Assembly (NCBI GenBank): GCA_019459455.1 | Contig: JAIBEX010000009.1 | Location: forward strand, 62,001 to 126,000 | Source of the DNA: Weeksellaceae bacterium | Lineage (GTDB): Bacteria; Bacteroidota; Bacteroidia; Flavobacteriales; Weeksellaceae | DNA length: 64,000 nucleotides | Direction: 5' to 3' | Part shown: positions 1 through 8,498 of the stretch, piece after piece | How positions within the stretch are numbered: the stretch's first letter is position 1 | How the letters are laid out: the number at the start of each line of letters is the position of its first letter | The notes under the pieces: generated by a model | The model's input: the letters and a program-made list of their open reading frames with translations, nothing else | Told to the model about the DNA's origin: nothing | The model's database searches: none | Made by a program: the position numbers and the translations under genes

Positions 1-7
1 AGGCAAA

Positions 8-466
8 ATGATGAAAAAACCTGTAATTTTCTTTCTTCTCACCACATTGCTCATATCGTCCTGTGCTGCAGAGAAGTATACCTCATCACCTTTCAGTTCT
101 TCCAGTTATTCCGCGCAAACCCACGGGCCTAGTCTTGAAGACCGGCTTGGGGGTACGATGAAGCAGAACATCAACGCTGCGGAAATTACAAACCTTATTG
201 CAACGTTTCCACGGTTTAGCACTGATGCCGTTGACAAGGAGGTGTTACTTTTGAAAGAGCAGCTCCAAAATTACCTTTACGCATATGAAGCATACAATTT
301 GGAGGGAAAAAAAAGGGCGCTGAAGGAAATTGAAAAAAGGTACAGAAAAATCCAGCAACTAAGAAAATTCCTTAGTCCTGATGACGACGAAGTCATCAAC
401 CGCTATCTGGTGAGGATTAAAACCAATATTTCTACGCTGGAGTCACCCGCACTGCTCCAACCATAA
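8..466 (+). CDS. Small lipoprotein of unknown function
   Basis: Predicted 152-residue lipoprotein. The N-terminus is a lysine pair, a hydrophobic stretch (about residues 6-17) and a lipobox ending in ISSC, so Cys19 should be lipidated after cleavage by signal peptidase II. The mature part begins with a serine-rich linker and continues as a charged, probably helical and coiled-coil-forming region rich in Lys, Glu and Leu. I recognise no family. Two adjacent ATG codons (8 and 11) could start it; only 7 bases of upstream sequence are visible. The stop is 18 nt before ribA on the same strand, so the two are probably co-transcribed, but nothing in the protein suggests a role in riboflavin synthesis. 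Confidence 0.75.
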   Translation: MMKKPVIFFLLTTLLISSCAAEKYTSSPFSSSSYSAQTHGPSLEDRLGGTMKQNINAAEITNLIATFPRFSTDAVDKEVLLLKEQLQNYLYAYEAYNLEGKKRALKEIEKRYRKIQQLRKFLSPDDDEVINRYLVRIKTNISTLESPALLQP

Positions 467-484
467 AAGCTCTAAAGACAAGCC

Positions 485-1093
485 ATGATAAAAATACAGG
501 CCGAAGCCAATGTTCCCACGGACTATGGCAGTTTCCGGATGATTGCTTTTTCTGAAGATGTAAGCGACTGGATGCCACACGTGGCTATTGTTGCTGAACA
601 CACCGATTTTTCTAAACCGGTAAATGTACGTTTCCACTCCGAATGTATCACTGGAGAAGTTTTTCACTCCCGGAAGTGTGAATGCGGCCAACAGCTTGAT
701 GCGGCAATGAACTACATCCACCTTAATGGCGGTATTATCGTTTACCTGCGGCAGGAAGGAAGGAATATTGGCCTCATCAATAAACTGAAAGCATACGCGC
801 TTCAGGAAAAAGGAATGGATACCGTAGAGGCAAACCTCCATCTTGGATTACCGGCCGATGACAGGGACTTCGGTATTGCGATTGAAATCCTACATCAACT
901 TGGCGTCACTGAAATTAATCTTCTCACAAACAATCCCGATAAACTTCGTTTTGTAGAAGACAGTACGATTCATTTAAATAAAAGAATCCCCCTACAGATT
1001 GATGCCCATGAAATGAGCAAATCCTATCTTCAAACTAAAAAGGATTATTTCGGTCACCTGCTAGAAGACAGGGACGAAACCAGCTCCAGGTAA
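485..1093 (+). CDS. ribA: GTP cyclohydrolase II
   Basis: Catalyses the first step of riboflavin synthesis, opening GTP to 2,5-diamino-6-ribosylamino-4(3H)-pyrimidinone 5'-phosphate with release of formate and pyrophosphate. It is 202 residues, the length of stand-alone enzymes such as E. coli RibA. The zinc ligands fall at Cys54, Cys65 and Cys67 in HSECITGEVFHSRKCECG. The GTP-binding motif RQEGRNIGL (about 89-97), DTVEANLHLG and ADDRDFG (about 124-130), and LLTNNPDK (about 146-153) are all present. There is no fused DHBP synthase (RibB) domain, so RibB must be encoded elsewhere. It follows a small lipoprotein gene by 18 nt and converges on deoD, with only 2 nt between the stops. Confidence 0.95.
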   Translation: MIKIQAEANVPTDYGSFRMIAFSEDVSDWMPHVAIVAEHTDFSKPVNVRFHSECITGEVFHSRKCECGQQLDAAMNYIHLNGGIIVYLRQEGRNIGLINKLKAYALQEKGMDTVEANLHLGLPADDRDFGIAIEILHQLGVTEINLLTNNPDKLRFVEDSTIHLNKRIPLQIDAHEMSKSYLQTKKDYFGHLLEDRDETSSR

Positions 1094-1095
1094 AC

Positions 1096-1803
1096 CTACA
1101 TTTTCAGTACCGACTGCAGCGCGAGTTCAATCATTTCGCGCAGTGCCCGTTCTCTTTCATTCGCAGTGATTTGCTCGCGCGTCGGAATGATATCCGAAAC
1201 GGTCAATAGTGTTGCGGCGTTTTTACCTAGATATTGTGCATTCGCAAAAAGCGCGAAGGCCTCCATCTCCACCGCCAAACAATTATACTTTTGTGCAATC
1301 GTAGGAATTCCTTCATCCTTTCTGTAAAATATATCGCTGGTATGAATATTTGCTGTCTTCGTAATTCTGGACGACTCCAGCGCCGTGTCGTTAATCAAAC
1401 TGAAAATCTTTCCCTGATTCGAAATGATTTCATCATCATTACCCCAGGCGAACTTTGCATAAGTGGACTCACTTGCGGCGTTTTCGACATTAATGAGATC
1501 GAAGAGTTTTAGATCGGGGGTGTATGCGCCGCACGTTCCAATCCTGATGATGGTATCAACATCATATTCAGTGAAAAGTTCATAGGAGTAAATACCTATA
1601 CTTGGTATTCCCATTCCGCTTGCTCCCACCGATATTTCTTTACCCTGATACGTTCCGGTATAGTAGAAAATATTACGGGTGTGACTTACCAGTTTGGCAT
1701 CGGTTAAAATATTTTCTGCAATGAATTTTGCTCTTAACGGATCGCCTGGCTGGAGTACAACTTTAGCAATCTCCCCTTTTCCTGCACTGATGTGGACACT
1801 CAT
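1096..1803 (-). CDS. deoD: Purine-nucleoside phosphorylase, DeoD type
   Basis: Reversible phosphorolysis of purine (deoxy)nucleosides to base plus (deoxy)ribose-1-phosphate in purine salvage; the family forms hexamers in the cytoplasm. The 235-residue length is typical. Visible family motifs are LQPGDPLRAKFIAE near the N-terminus, SVGASGMGIPSIGIYSYEL in the middle, IIRIGTCGAY (phosphate-binding region) and AVEMEAFALF, whose Met-Glu contacts ribose. SDIIPTRE matches the catalytic Asp loop. A -7-like box lies 14 nt upstream of the ATG, so the gene probably has its own short-leader transcript. It converges with ribA. Confidence 0.95.
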   Translation of the reverse strand: MSVHISAGKGEIAKVVLQPGDPLRAKFIAENILTDAKLVSHTRNIFYYTGTYQGKEISVGASGMGIPSIGIYSYELFTEYDVDTIIRIGTCGAYTPDLKLFDLINVENAASESTYAKFAWGNDDEIISNQGKIFSLINDTALESSRITKTANIHTSDIFYRKDEGIPTIAQKYNCLAVEMEAFALFANAQYLGKNAATLLTVSDIIPTREQITANERERALREMIELALQSVLKM

Positions 1804-1817
1804 GTGATTCTTTTAAA

Positions 1818-1825
1818 CAAAGATA
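1818..1825 (-). promoter_or_regulatory. -7 promoter box of deoD
   Basis: Read on the minus strand this is TATCTTTG, an exact match to the Bacteroidota -7 consensus TAnnTTTG, 14 nt before the deoD start. No -33 TTG at the ideal spacing is evident. Confidence 0.55.
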
Positions 1826-1890
1826 CCAAAGTTTTATGAGATTATTTAAATCAATAATGCTGCTGCAATAGAGGATTTTTGACCCATAAT

Positions 1891-1921
1891 AAAACAAAAA
1901 GCCTGCAGAAAATCTGCAGGC
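1891..1921 (-). terminator. Terminator of the small lipoprotein gene
   Basis: A perfect 8-bp inverted repeat (GCCTGCAG / CTGCAGGC, 5-nt loop) is followed on the minus strand by TTTTTGTTTT. It lies 22 nt after the stop of the lipoprotein gene at 1944-2453. Confidence 0.85.
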
Positions 1922-1943
1922 CTCTTTGTGAATAGTAGAAAAA

Positions 1944-2453
1944 TTAAAGGTTTATAACCTTGGAATCGTCTATGTTGAAAAATTTGATTACCGCATTGTA
2001 GTCGCTATAATCTACGTTTGCATTTTTACCTGCGCTTGCAGGTACAACTACTACTCTGAATGTTTGATTGTTTAAATACGTTGGTGTGGTGGATATATCG
2101 TAATTTCCTCCGGCATAAATCATGATATCATTTACAGTGAAGTCAAAATCATAATCAAGTTCTCCCTGTGTCAGGAATAAAGTCCTCGGAATACTTTGCC
2201 AAACCGGAGTTCCGTTATTGGCAGTACCATTCTGTCTGTATACTAAGACAACATCGCTGCTGAAGATTGGTGTGTTGAAGGTTCTTGATATATGATATCC
2301 GTCGGTCGCATTATATACAAAATTGACGTTTTTCAAATCATAGGTTACCGAATAGGTGTCATAATCCTGCACCGGGTCATCAATCCTGTCTGTACAGCTA
2401 ACAGCTACGAAACCGAAAAGTGCAATAAGCAAAAGAGAAAAGTAATTTTTCAT
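1944..2453 (-). CDS. Small lipoprotein, beta-rich, unknown function
   Basis: Predicted 169-residue lipoprotein. I start it at the ATG of MKNYFSLLLIALFGFVAVSC because that gives a clean type II signal peptide with lipobox VAVSC; a longer reading frame adds 20 residues without signal character. The rest is rich in Tyr, Asn, Asp, Val and Thr with alternating hydrophobic residues, suggesting a beta-sandwich fold. The stretch DPVQDYDTYSVTYDLKNVNF resembles the opening of many small Bacteroidota surface lipoproteins, but I cannot assign a named family. It is divergent from the GH3 glycosidase gene, 97 nt apart, and ends in a strong terminator, so it is probably monocistronic. Confidence 0.8.
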   Translation of the reverse strand: MKNYFSLLLIALFGFVAVSCTDRIDDPVQDYDTYSVTYDLKNVNFVYNATDGYHISRTFNTPIFSSDVVLVYRQNGTANNGTPVWQSIPRTLFLTQGELDYDFDFTVNDIMIYAGGNYDISTTPTYLNNQTFRVVVVPASAGKNANVDYSDYNAVIKFFNIDDSKVINL

Positions 2454-2537
2454 TTTTATAAATTTTCTGTTATTTCTTGAGGTTAATTCAAAACATATAC
2501 CAATTTTCTGCAAACTGCTCTTTTAGCAGAAATATTG

Positions 2538-2545
2538 TATTTTTG
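2538..2545 (+). promoter_or_regulatory. -7 promoter box of the GH3 gene
   Basis: TATTTTTG, an exact TAnnTTTG match ending only 5 nt before the first possible ATG. Transcription would begin at or just inside that codon, so the mRNA is leaderless or translation starts at the downstream ATG (2566). Confidence 0.6.
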
Positions 2546-2550
2546 TTGAT

Positions 2551-4314
2551 ATGCAATATACTAAAATGAGCAAAATTATCTGCAGCATTGTCGCTGTATT
2601 TTCCATATTTCATTCCAATATTTCCGCCCAGTACCAACCCCGGAATCTGTCGGCCGCAGATTTGCGGAAAGCCAATGACTGGGTAGACCAAACGTACAGG
2701 TCCCTTACTCAGGACGAAAAATTAGGACAACTCTTCATTGTGGCACTTTACACCAACAAAGGTGAAGATTATATCAGCAACGTAAGGAGTCTGGTAGTTA
2801 ATGAAAAGCTGGGCGGTTTGATTCTGATGCAGGACGATGCTGAAAGGCAAATAAATCTGGTGAACGAATTTCAGTCCAGGTCTAAAATACCACTGATGAT
2901 CGGTATGGATGCTGAATGGGGACTTTTCCAAAGAATTGCAGCCGCACACAAATTTCCCTGGGCCATGACTTTGGGCGCAATCCAGGATAAAAACCTGATT
3001 GCGGAGATGTCGGCTAAAATAGCTGAGGATGCCAAAAGAATGGGTGTGAACTGGGATTTCGCACCGGTTGTAGACGTTAATACCAATCCCAGCAATCCCA
3101 TCATCGGTAACAGAAGCTTTGGGTCAGATGTTTTCAATGTAGTAAACTCTGCTACGGCCTATTCAAACGGTTTACAGGATAACAACGTTCTTGCGGCTAT
3201 AAAACATTTTCCCGGACACGGCGATACCAACACGGATTCCCATTTGGATTTGCCGGTGGTTTCGCACAACTTGCAGCGGCTGAATGAAGTGGAACTTGCG
3301 CCTTTCAAAGCCCTCATGGATAAGGGAATCGGAGGGGTGATGGTTGCGCATTTATACGTGCCGGCGCTTGAAAAAGAAGAAGGGGTTCCCGCATCAGTTT
3401 CCAAAAGCATTGTTACCGGACTTTTAAAGGAAAAATACGGATATAAAGGCCTCATCATCACGGACGCGCTCAATATGGGTGCGGTAGCAAAACGGTATAA
3501 ACCGGGTGAACTGGACGCATTGGCCTTCAAAGCCGGGAACGACATCATGCTGTTCTCCGAAGGGGTGAAAGAGGGAAAAAAACTCATCCAGGAAGCGATT
3601 AACCGCAATGAGATACCGCAGAGCCGCGTGGATGAAAGCGTTAAGAAAATTCTGCTTACCAAATACTATTTGGGGTTAACCCAATACCAACCGCGTGATC
3701 CTAAAAACATCAAGTACGACCTAAACAATGATTCTCATAAAAAGATCGTTCAGAAGATGTACACCCATGCGCTTACATTACTGAAAGATGATAAAAAACT
3801 GCTTCCACTGAACTGCAAGGGAACCCATTATTATGTTCCTTTAGAAGAAGCTCCATATCAGACCGTTGTGGACCAACTGAATCTCCATACGACCGTGATT
3901 ATAAAGAAACCGTCAGAGATTTCCACGATTCCACCCAACTCAAAGGTGATTGTTGGTTTCCATAAAGACAATTCCACTGCATATAAACCGTATAAAATAT
4001 CAGCGGAAAGCAGAAAGATAGTGGCAGATTTAGCGAAAAACCAACAGGTAATCCTCACGGTTTTCGGATCCGCTTATGCTTTGCAGGATGTAGACATTTC
4101 GAAAGTGTCCACGGTTTTGGTCGCATATGAAAACAACGAAGATTCAATGACGGCCACCGCAAAAGCACTTGTTGGGAAAACCAGGATTTCCGGCCGGCTA
4201 CCTGTGTTGGTCAATGACAACCTGAAGGCGGGAATGGGCATAGATGTACTTCCTTCCCTATCTGTGCGGGCTGATTTAAAAAATAAAGAACTTTCAAAAA
4301 CTGTAATTGAGTAA
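2551..4314 (+). CDS. Secreted glycoside hydrolase family 3 (beta-N-acetylhexosaminidase-like)
   Basis: 587-residue GH3 enzyme, likely cleaving terminal beta-linked N-acetylglucosamine from peptidoglycan fragments or glycans. A signal peptide ends near NISA-QYQ, placing it in the periplasm. The NagZ-type signature KHFPGHGDTNTDSH spans residues 218-231 (His223, with Asp229/His231 as the likely acid/base pair), and the nucleophile is probably Asp305 in LIITDALNMG. After the TIM barrel comes a GH3 C-terminal alpha/beta domain (about 390-570). Some Bacteroidota relatives carry an extra beta-lactamase-like domain; this one does not. Start choice is open: a promoter box lies 5 nt before the first ATG, so Met6 (2566) may be the true start. 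bshA follows 23 nt downstream. Substrate is inferred from motifs only. Confidence 0.88.
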   Translation: MQYTKMSKIICSIVAVFSIFHSNISAQYQPRNLSAADLRKANDWVDQTYRSLTQDEKLGQLFIVALYTNKGEDYISNVRSLVVNEKLGGLILMQDDAERQINLVNEFQSRSKIPLMIGMDAEWGLFQRIAAAHKFPWAMTLGAIQDKNLIAEMSAKIAEDAKRMGVNWDFAPVVDVNTNPSNPIIGNRSFGSDVFNVVNSATAYSNGLQDNNVLAAIKHFPGHGDTNTDSHLDLPVVSHNLQRLNEVELAPFKALMDKGIGGVMVAHLYVPALEKEEGVPASVSKSIVTGLLKEKYGYKGLIITDALNMGAVAKRYKPGELDALAFKAGNDIMLFSEGVKEGKKLIQEAINRNEIPQSRVDESVKKILLTKYYLGLTQYQPRDPKNIKYDLNNDSHKKIVQKMYTHALTLLKDDKKLLPLNCKGTHYYVPLEEAPYQTVVDQLNLHTTVIIKKPSEISTIPPNSKVIVGFHKDNSTAYKPYKISAESRKIVADLAKNQQVILTVFGSAYALQDVDISKVSTVLVAYENNEDSMTATAKALVGKTRISGRLPVLVNDNLKAGMGIDVLPSLSVRADLKNKELSKTVIE

Positions 4315-4337
4315 TTCAGTTCAAAAAATTAAAAACT

Positions 4338-5498
4338 ATGAAAATCGGAATTCTCTGTTACCCAACCTATGGCGGAAGCGGCATCGTTGCTACTGAACTG
4401 GGCATGTCACTGGCCAATAAAGGTTATGAGGTACATTTTATCAGCTCTGCGCTTCCCGCGCGGCTGGACATCACCAACCCCAACATTTTCTTTCATAAAG
4501 TGAATGTGGAAACCTACCCTCTTTTTGAGTACCAGCCCTACGATATTGCTCTTTCGTCCATGATTTACCGGGTCGTAAACCTTTATAAACTGGATTTGCT
4601 CCACGCACATTATGCCATTCCTTATGCTTATGCTGCCTTCACGGCGAAACAGATGCTGAAGGAGGAGGGGAAAGACATCCCTCTGGTTACTACGCTTCAC
4701 GGGACAGACATTACGCTGGTAGGTCAGCATCCAAGTTACAGACATGCGGTGGAATTTTCCATCAACAGGTCGGATACCGTAACCTCAGTTTCGGAAAGCC
4801 TAAAAGCCGACACTCTGAAATTTTTCAACATTAAAAAAGACATTCAGGTCATCACCAATTTCATAGACAATTCTGAATTTGATGATTTCAACACCTGCCA
4901 GAGGAAACAGTTTGCTTTGGATGAGGAGAAAATACTGATCCATGTTTCCAACCTTCGCCCTGTAAAACGTGTGGAGGAAGTCCTGCAAATCTTCAAGAAT
5001 GTAAATGCACAGGTGAAATCCAAGCTCATCATCATTGGGGAAGGCCCGGAGATGGAGAAAATCAACCAGTTTCTGGAAGAAAATCCTGAACTGATCGGTA
5101 AAATCAGGCTTCTCGGCAAGGTGAACGACCTTTACCGCATCCTCCAGCTTTCCGATGTGTTTCTGCTGCCTTCTGAACAGGAGAGTTTCGGTCTGGCGGC
5201 ACTTGAGGCGATGGCAGCACATACCCCCGTCATCAGTTCCAACGCAGGTGGGATACCGGAAGTGAACATCCAGGGAGAAACCGGATTCCTGGCCGAAATA
5301 GGAAATGTGGAAGCCATGAGCAACTATACCATAAAGCTCCTGCGTGACGAAAAACTGCTGGCCCAGATGAAACATAATGCAAAGCAGCAAGCAATAAAAT
5401 TTGATCTGAAAAACATTCTTCCAATTTATGAGAAGATGTATGAGGATACCTTAAAGGAATTCAATAAAATGCAGCCTCTGTTGGAACTAAAAAGCTGA
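4338..5498 (+). CDS. bshA: N-acetyl-alpha-D-glucosaminyl L-malate synthase
   Basis: Retaining GT4-family glycosyltransferase that joins UDP-GlcNAc to L-malate in the first step of bacillithiol synthesis. The 386 residues begin with MKIGILCYPTYGGSGIVATE, the characteristic BshA N-terminus with the GGSG loop. LVTTLHGTDITLVG (about 117-130), the hinge ISNFRPVKR-like segment (here VSNLRPVKR) and the GT4 EX7E motif in EQESFGLAALEAMAA with the following GGIPEV loop all fit. Length is normal. It follows the GH3 gene by 23 nt and may share its promoter. No bshB or bshC is visible here. Bacillithiol as the main thiol is established for several Bacteroidota; its use in this organism is inferred. Confidence 0.93.
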   Translation: MKIGILCYPTYGGSGIVATELGMSLANKGYEVHFISSALPARLDITNPNIFFHKVNVETYPLFEYQPYDIALSSMIYRVVNLYKLDLLHAHYAIPYAYAAFTAKQMLKEEGKDIPLVTTLHGTDITLVGQHPSYRHAVEFSINRSDTVTSVSESLKADTLKFFNIKKDIQVITNFIDNSEFDDFNTCQRKQFALDEEKILIHVSNLRPVKRVEEVLQIFKNVNAQVKSKLIIIGEGPEMEKINQFLEENPELIGKIRLLGKVNDLYRILQLSDVFLLPSEQESFGLAALEAMAAHTPVISSNAGGIPEVNIQGETGFLAEIGNVEAMSNYTIKLLRDEKLLAQMKHNAKQQAIKFDLKNILPIYEKMYEDTLKEFNKMQPLLELKS

Positions 5499-5573
5499 TA
5501 TTTAAAAAGCTTAACGGTGCCGCGGTTCCATTTTTCAGTTCGGTTAAACGTTTGTCCCTTCAGTTTTTAAGAA

Positions 5574-6839
5574 ATGAACGAAAAACTCCTGCAATATCTG
5601 TGGAATTTCAAGATTTTTAAGAATTTTGATTTTCGGGATGTGGAAGGAAATCATATGGAAATCCTCGATTTCGGGAAGTGGAACTACGATTCCGGCCCCG
5701 ATTTCCTTTTCGCGAAAATCAGGACCAAAAACATTATTTTGGCAGGCCACATCGAGCTTCATGTAAAATCCTCGGACTGGATTTTTCACCGACATTCCGG
5801 CAATCCGGAATTTGAAAACCTCATCCTGCATGCCGTCCTTGTTCATGATGTTGAAATTGACGAACTCCAAGGCAAAAATGTCCCGACCATCGAACTTAAG
5901 GATTATATTGACGAAAAGCTGCTTTGGAAGTATGAGTCAATGCTGCACGGAACCAGGTTCATCCCGTGTGAAAAGATATTTGACTCAGCAAAGGTTCCCT
6001 TCCAATTCTGTGAAGAGACGCTCCTTAAGAAACTTGATGAAAAATCCCTTGAGATTGAAGCCTCATTGAAACGCAGTAAAAACGATTATGAGGCGGTTCT
6101 TTTTCAAAATCTGGCTTATGCTTTCGGTTTAAAGGTAAATGCGCAAATATTCAGGCAGATGGCGGAGAGTCTGGATTTTTCAATTTTAAATAAAATCAGG
6201 CAAAATAGAACTCAGTTGGAAGCGTTATTTTTTGGCATATCCGGTTGGCTGGACCATCCTGACGACGACCAGATGAAAAGATGGAAACAGGAGTTTGACT
6301 TTCTGAGGGTCAAATATCAGCTGCCCGAATTGCGGTTCTATCCAAAATTTTCAAAACTGCGGCCGCCGAACTTTCCAACCATTCGCCTGTCACAACTGGC
6401 ATCGCTGTACCACCTGAATCAGAACCTGTTTTCCAAAATCATGGTGAGCAAGAATGTTCCTGAACTGTATCAAATTTTTGCGGCGGTAAAAGCAAGTGAT
6501 TATTGGAATACCCATTTCAATTTCGGCAAGGAATCAAGCATCGAAGGTGAAAAAGGACTGACAGAAGAGTTTGTCAACCTCCTCCTCCTGAATGCGGTTC
6601 TGCCATTAAAATATGCGTACCGGAAGAATTCCGACGAAAATACTGCTGACGAAATCTTAGGGTTATACAGAAGCATCCCTCCTGAAAAAAATACAGTTAC
6701 CGAAGGCTGGAAATCACTGAATGTAAAAATAAACAATGCTTTGGAAAGTCAGGCATTCCTGTATCACCATAAAGTGTTCTGCGAAACCAAAAATTGCTTA
6801 AATTGCAGCATCGGTTTTCAACTTTTAAAAAATCAATAA
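5574..6839 (+). CDS. DUF2851 family protein
   Basis: 421-residue soluble protein that I recognise as the DUF2851 family found across Bacteroidota, function unknown. Conserved-looking segments are FGKWNYDSGPDFLFAKIR (about 35-52), the HIELHVKSSDWIFHRH run (about 62-77) with several His and Asp residues, and VLVHDVEID. The pattern of D, H and E in alternating strands resembles a nuclease-like core, which is only a guess. The C-terminus holds a Cys cluster (CETKNCLNCSIGF) that could bind metal. No signal peptide or membrane segment. It lies 75 nt after bshA and 7 nt before the PspC-type gene, with which it is surely co-transcribed. Confidence 0.85.
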   Translation: MNEKLLQYLWNFKIFKNFDFRDVEGNHMEILDFGKWNYDSGPDFLFAKIRTKNIILAGHIELHVKSSDWIFHRHSGNPEFENLILHAVLVHDVEIDELQGKNVPTIELKDYIDEKLLWKYESMLHGTRFIPCEKIFDSAKVPFQFCEETLLKKLDEKSLEIEASLKRSKNDYEAVLFQNLAYAFGLKVNAQIFRQMAESLDFSILNKIRQNRTQLEALFFGISGWLDHPDDDQMKRWKQEFDFLRVKYQLPELRFYPKFSKLRPPNFPTIRLSQLASLYHLNQNLFSKIMVSKNVPELYQIFAAVKASDYWNTHFNFGKESSIEGEKGLTEEFVNLLLLNAVLPLKYAYRKNSDENTADEILGLYRSIPPEKNTVTEGWKSLNVKINNALESQAFLYHHKVFCETKNCLNCSIGFQLLKNQ

Positions 6840-6846
6840 ATAAGTA

Positions 6847-7083
6847 ATGCAGGAACCTCAATTCATCACCAAAATCCGCCACAATGTTGAGCGCGAGTGG
6901 TTCGGCGTCCTAACACGAATGGGCTCTAAACTGGGGATTCCGGTGGCGAAACTAAGGGTATTCTTTATCTACTCCACGTTTGCAACCGTGGGTATTTTCT
7001 TCCTTATCTATCTGATGCTCGCTTTTTCCCTGTGGGTGAAAGATATATTCATTACGAGACGTCCGAACGTTTTCGACCTTTAG
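6847..7083 (+). CDS. Small PspC-domain membrane protein
   Basis: 78-residue protein with one PspC-like domain: a basic, amphipathic N-terminal half (ending in GSKLGIPVAKLRVFFIYS) followed by a hydrophobic membrane segment (about 39-58, ATVGIFFLIYLMLAFSLW) and a short charged tail. PspC in enterobacteria is part of the phage-shock membrane-stress response; here only the domain is present, with no pspA or pspF in view, so the role is unknown. The start is 7 nt after the DUF2851 stop, indicating translational coupling. Confidence 0.8.
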   Translation: MQEPQFITKIRHNVEREWFGVLTRMGSKLGIPVAKLRVFFIYSTFATVGIFFLIYLMLAFSLWVKDIFITRRPNVFDL

Positions 7084-7142
7084 ATTTCAGATTCTGTAAA
7101 AAAATAACCGTTAAATGTAAGCATGCCGCGGTGTTAAAGATG

Positions 7143-7150
7143 TAGTTTTG
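7143..7150 (+). promoter_or_regulatory. -7 promoter box of the GNAT gene
   Basis: TAGTTTTG, an exact TAnnTTTG match, 23 nt before the ATG of the acetyltransferase gene. No convincing -33 element. Confidence 0.55.
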
Positions 7151-7173
7151 GAGAAATAATCTCCCGTTCATCT

Positions 7174-7686
7174 ATGGAATATCTTCAGGTAGCGTCAGCA
7201 GACGATTTTCGTGCAAAAGAAATTTACCGCTCTTATTGCGAAACCTTTCCTGAAGACGAAAGGCGCGGGGAGACCAAGTTCCGCCACCTTTTCAACAATG
7301 CAAAGGTTAAGGTGCTCACGGTGCTTAATGGTCTCAACAACGTGGGATACCTGATTACATGGGAACTTACAAACTTTGTATTCATTGAGCATTTTGAGGT
7401 ATTCTCGCAGTTCCGCAGCCAGAAATTTGGCAGCGAAATCATTGCGCATCTGTTTAAGAATTATTCACATATCGTTCTGGAGGCTGAACCTGAAAATCTG
7501 GATGAAGACGCCCGTCGCAGGATTGAGTTTTACAGAAAAAACGGTTTTTTGGTTATTGATGATACTTATATGCAGCCCGGCTATGAACCCGGCAAGAATT
7601 CTCTGAACCTTTGGCTTCTCGCCAATTGGAAACCTGAAAATACCGACTGGATCAGGGAAGAAATCTATGATGTAGTTTACTCTTAA
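7174..7686 (+). CDS. GNAT family N-acetyltransferase
   Basis: 170-residue protein with the GNAT fold: an N-terminal strand-helix (FRAKEIYRSYCETFPEDERR), a central strand pair (VGYLITWELTNFVFIEHFEV), the acetyl-CoA loop region QFRSQKFGSEIIAHLF (about 79-94) matching motif A (Q/RxxGxG/A, here RSQKFG), and motif B with EFYRKNGFLVIDD-like IEFYRKNGF (about 117-125). Donor is presumably acetyl-CoA; the acceptor cannot be told from sequence. It has its own promoter box and converges with the SIMPL-domain gene, 18 nt between stops. Confidence 0.85.
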   Translation: MEYLQVASADDFRAKEIYRSYCETFPEDERRGETKFRHLFNNAKVKVLTVLNGLNNVGYLITWELTNFVFIEHFEVFSQFRSQKFGSEIIAHLFKNYSHIVLEAEPENLDEDARRRIEFYRKNGFLVIDDTYMQPGYEPGKNSLNLWLLANWKPENTDWIREEIYDVVYS

Positions 7687-7704
7687 ACTCTAATCACTTC
7701 CATT

Positions 7705-8436
7705 TTACTTCACCTCATATTCCAGCTTGATGGTTATGCTGGCCTCTTTATCCTTAGAGGTAGTATTGAAGGTTCCACCGTAGGAATATTCCTCGGTTGA
7801 ATTGGGTTCGGTAATCTGCGTTACACCCATGGTAGCTTTTTTCAGGCTTCCCAGTGAACTTCCGGCATTTTCTGCAATCTTTGCGGCTCGCGCTTTCGCA
7901 TCTTTAGTGGCGTCGGCAATCATCTGCTGCTTCACGTCGGCCAGTTTTGTGTAAAAGTAGTTTGGCGGCGAAGAGGTAAATTCGATGCCAAGGTTGATTA
8001 TTTCTGTAATATTTCTGGAGAGATTTTCAATCTGTGCCACATTTTTACTGTCAATGGACACCCTTTGAGAGAGCTGATAACCGCCGAAGGTCTGGGTACT
8101 CCTTCCATTAGCATCGGTGCCATAGGTGTATTGCTTCTGGATATCAACTGCAGAAAACACCATCTCATTTTTAGCGATTCCTTTGGATATCAAGTAGTTT
8201 TCGATAATCTTTTTGTCGTTGGCCAACTCATCATACGCGGCCTTGAGCTCAAAACTGTTTCGGGAAAAATTCCCGTTCCAGGCAATGAGGTCGGAGGTGA
8301 ACTTTTTTGTTCCCAGCCCCGTTACCGAAATCGTGTTTTCGGATCTGTTCCTGTTCTTTATGGCGCTTCCAAGAAGCCAAAGGCCTATCACAAAACCAAG
8401 GGCAGCGATTGCAATCGAAATAAAACTTTTATTCAT
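7705..8436 (-). CDS. SIMPL domain-containing protein (DUF541)
   Basis: 243-residue envelope protein with one N-terminal hydrophobic segment (about 6-26, ISIAIAALGFVIGLWLLGSA) that can act as a signal anchor, then a SIMPL/DUF541 domain. The family start ISVTGLGTKKFTSDLIAW is clear, as are LANDKKIIENYLISKGI, SQRVSIDSKN and the C-terminal DAKARAAKIAENAG helix. E. coli YggE, the best-known member, is linked to oxidative-stress protection; the biochemical activity of the family is not established. It probably stands alone, 62 nt downstream of the carboxypeptidase-regulatory-domain gene. Confidence 0.88.
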   Translation of the reverse strand: MNKSFISIAIAALGFVIGLWLLGSAIKNRNRSENTISVTGLGTKKFTSDLIAWNGNFSRNSFELKAAYDELANDKKIIENYLISKGIAKNEMVFSAVDIQKQYTYGTDANGRSTQTFGGYQLSQRVSIDSKNVAQIENLSRNITEIINLGIEFTSSPPNYFYTKLADVKQQMIADATKDAKARAAKIAENAGSSLGSLKKATMGVTQITEPNSTEEYSYGGTFNTTSKDKEASITIKLEYEVK

Positions 8437-8498
8437 AGTTCAAAATATATAACTGTTTTTTTGAGGCACGCCAGCAGCAACTTTAAAAACAAAAAAGT

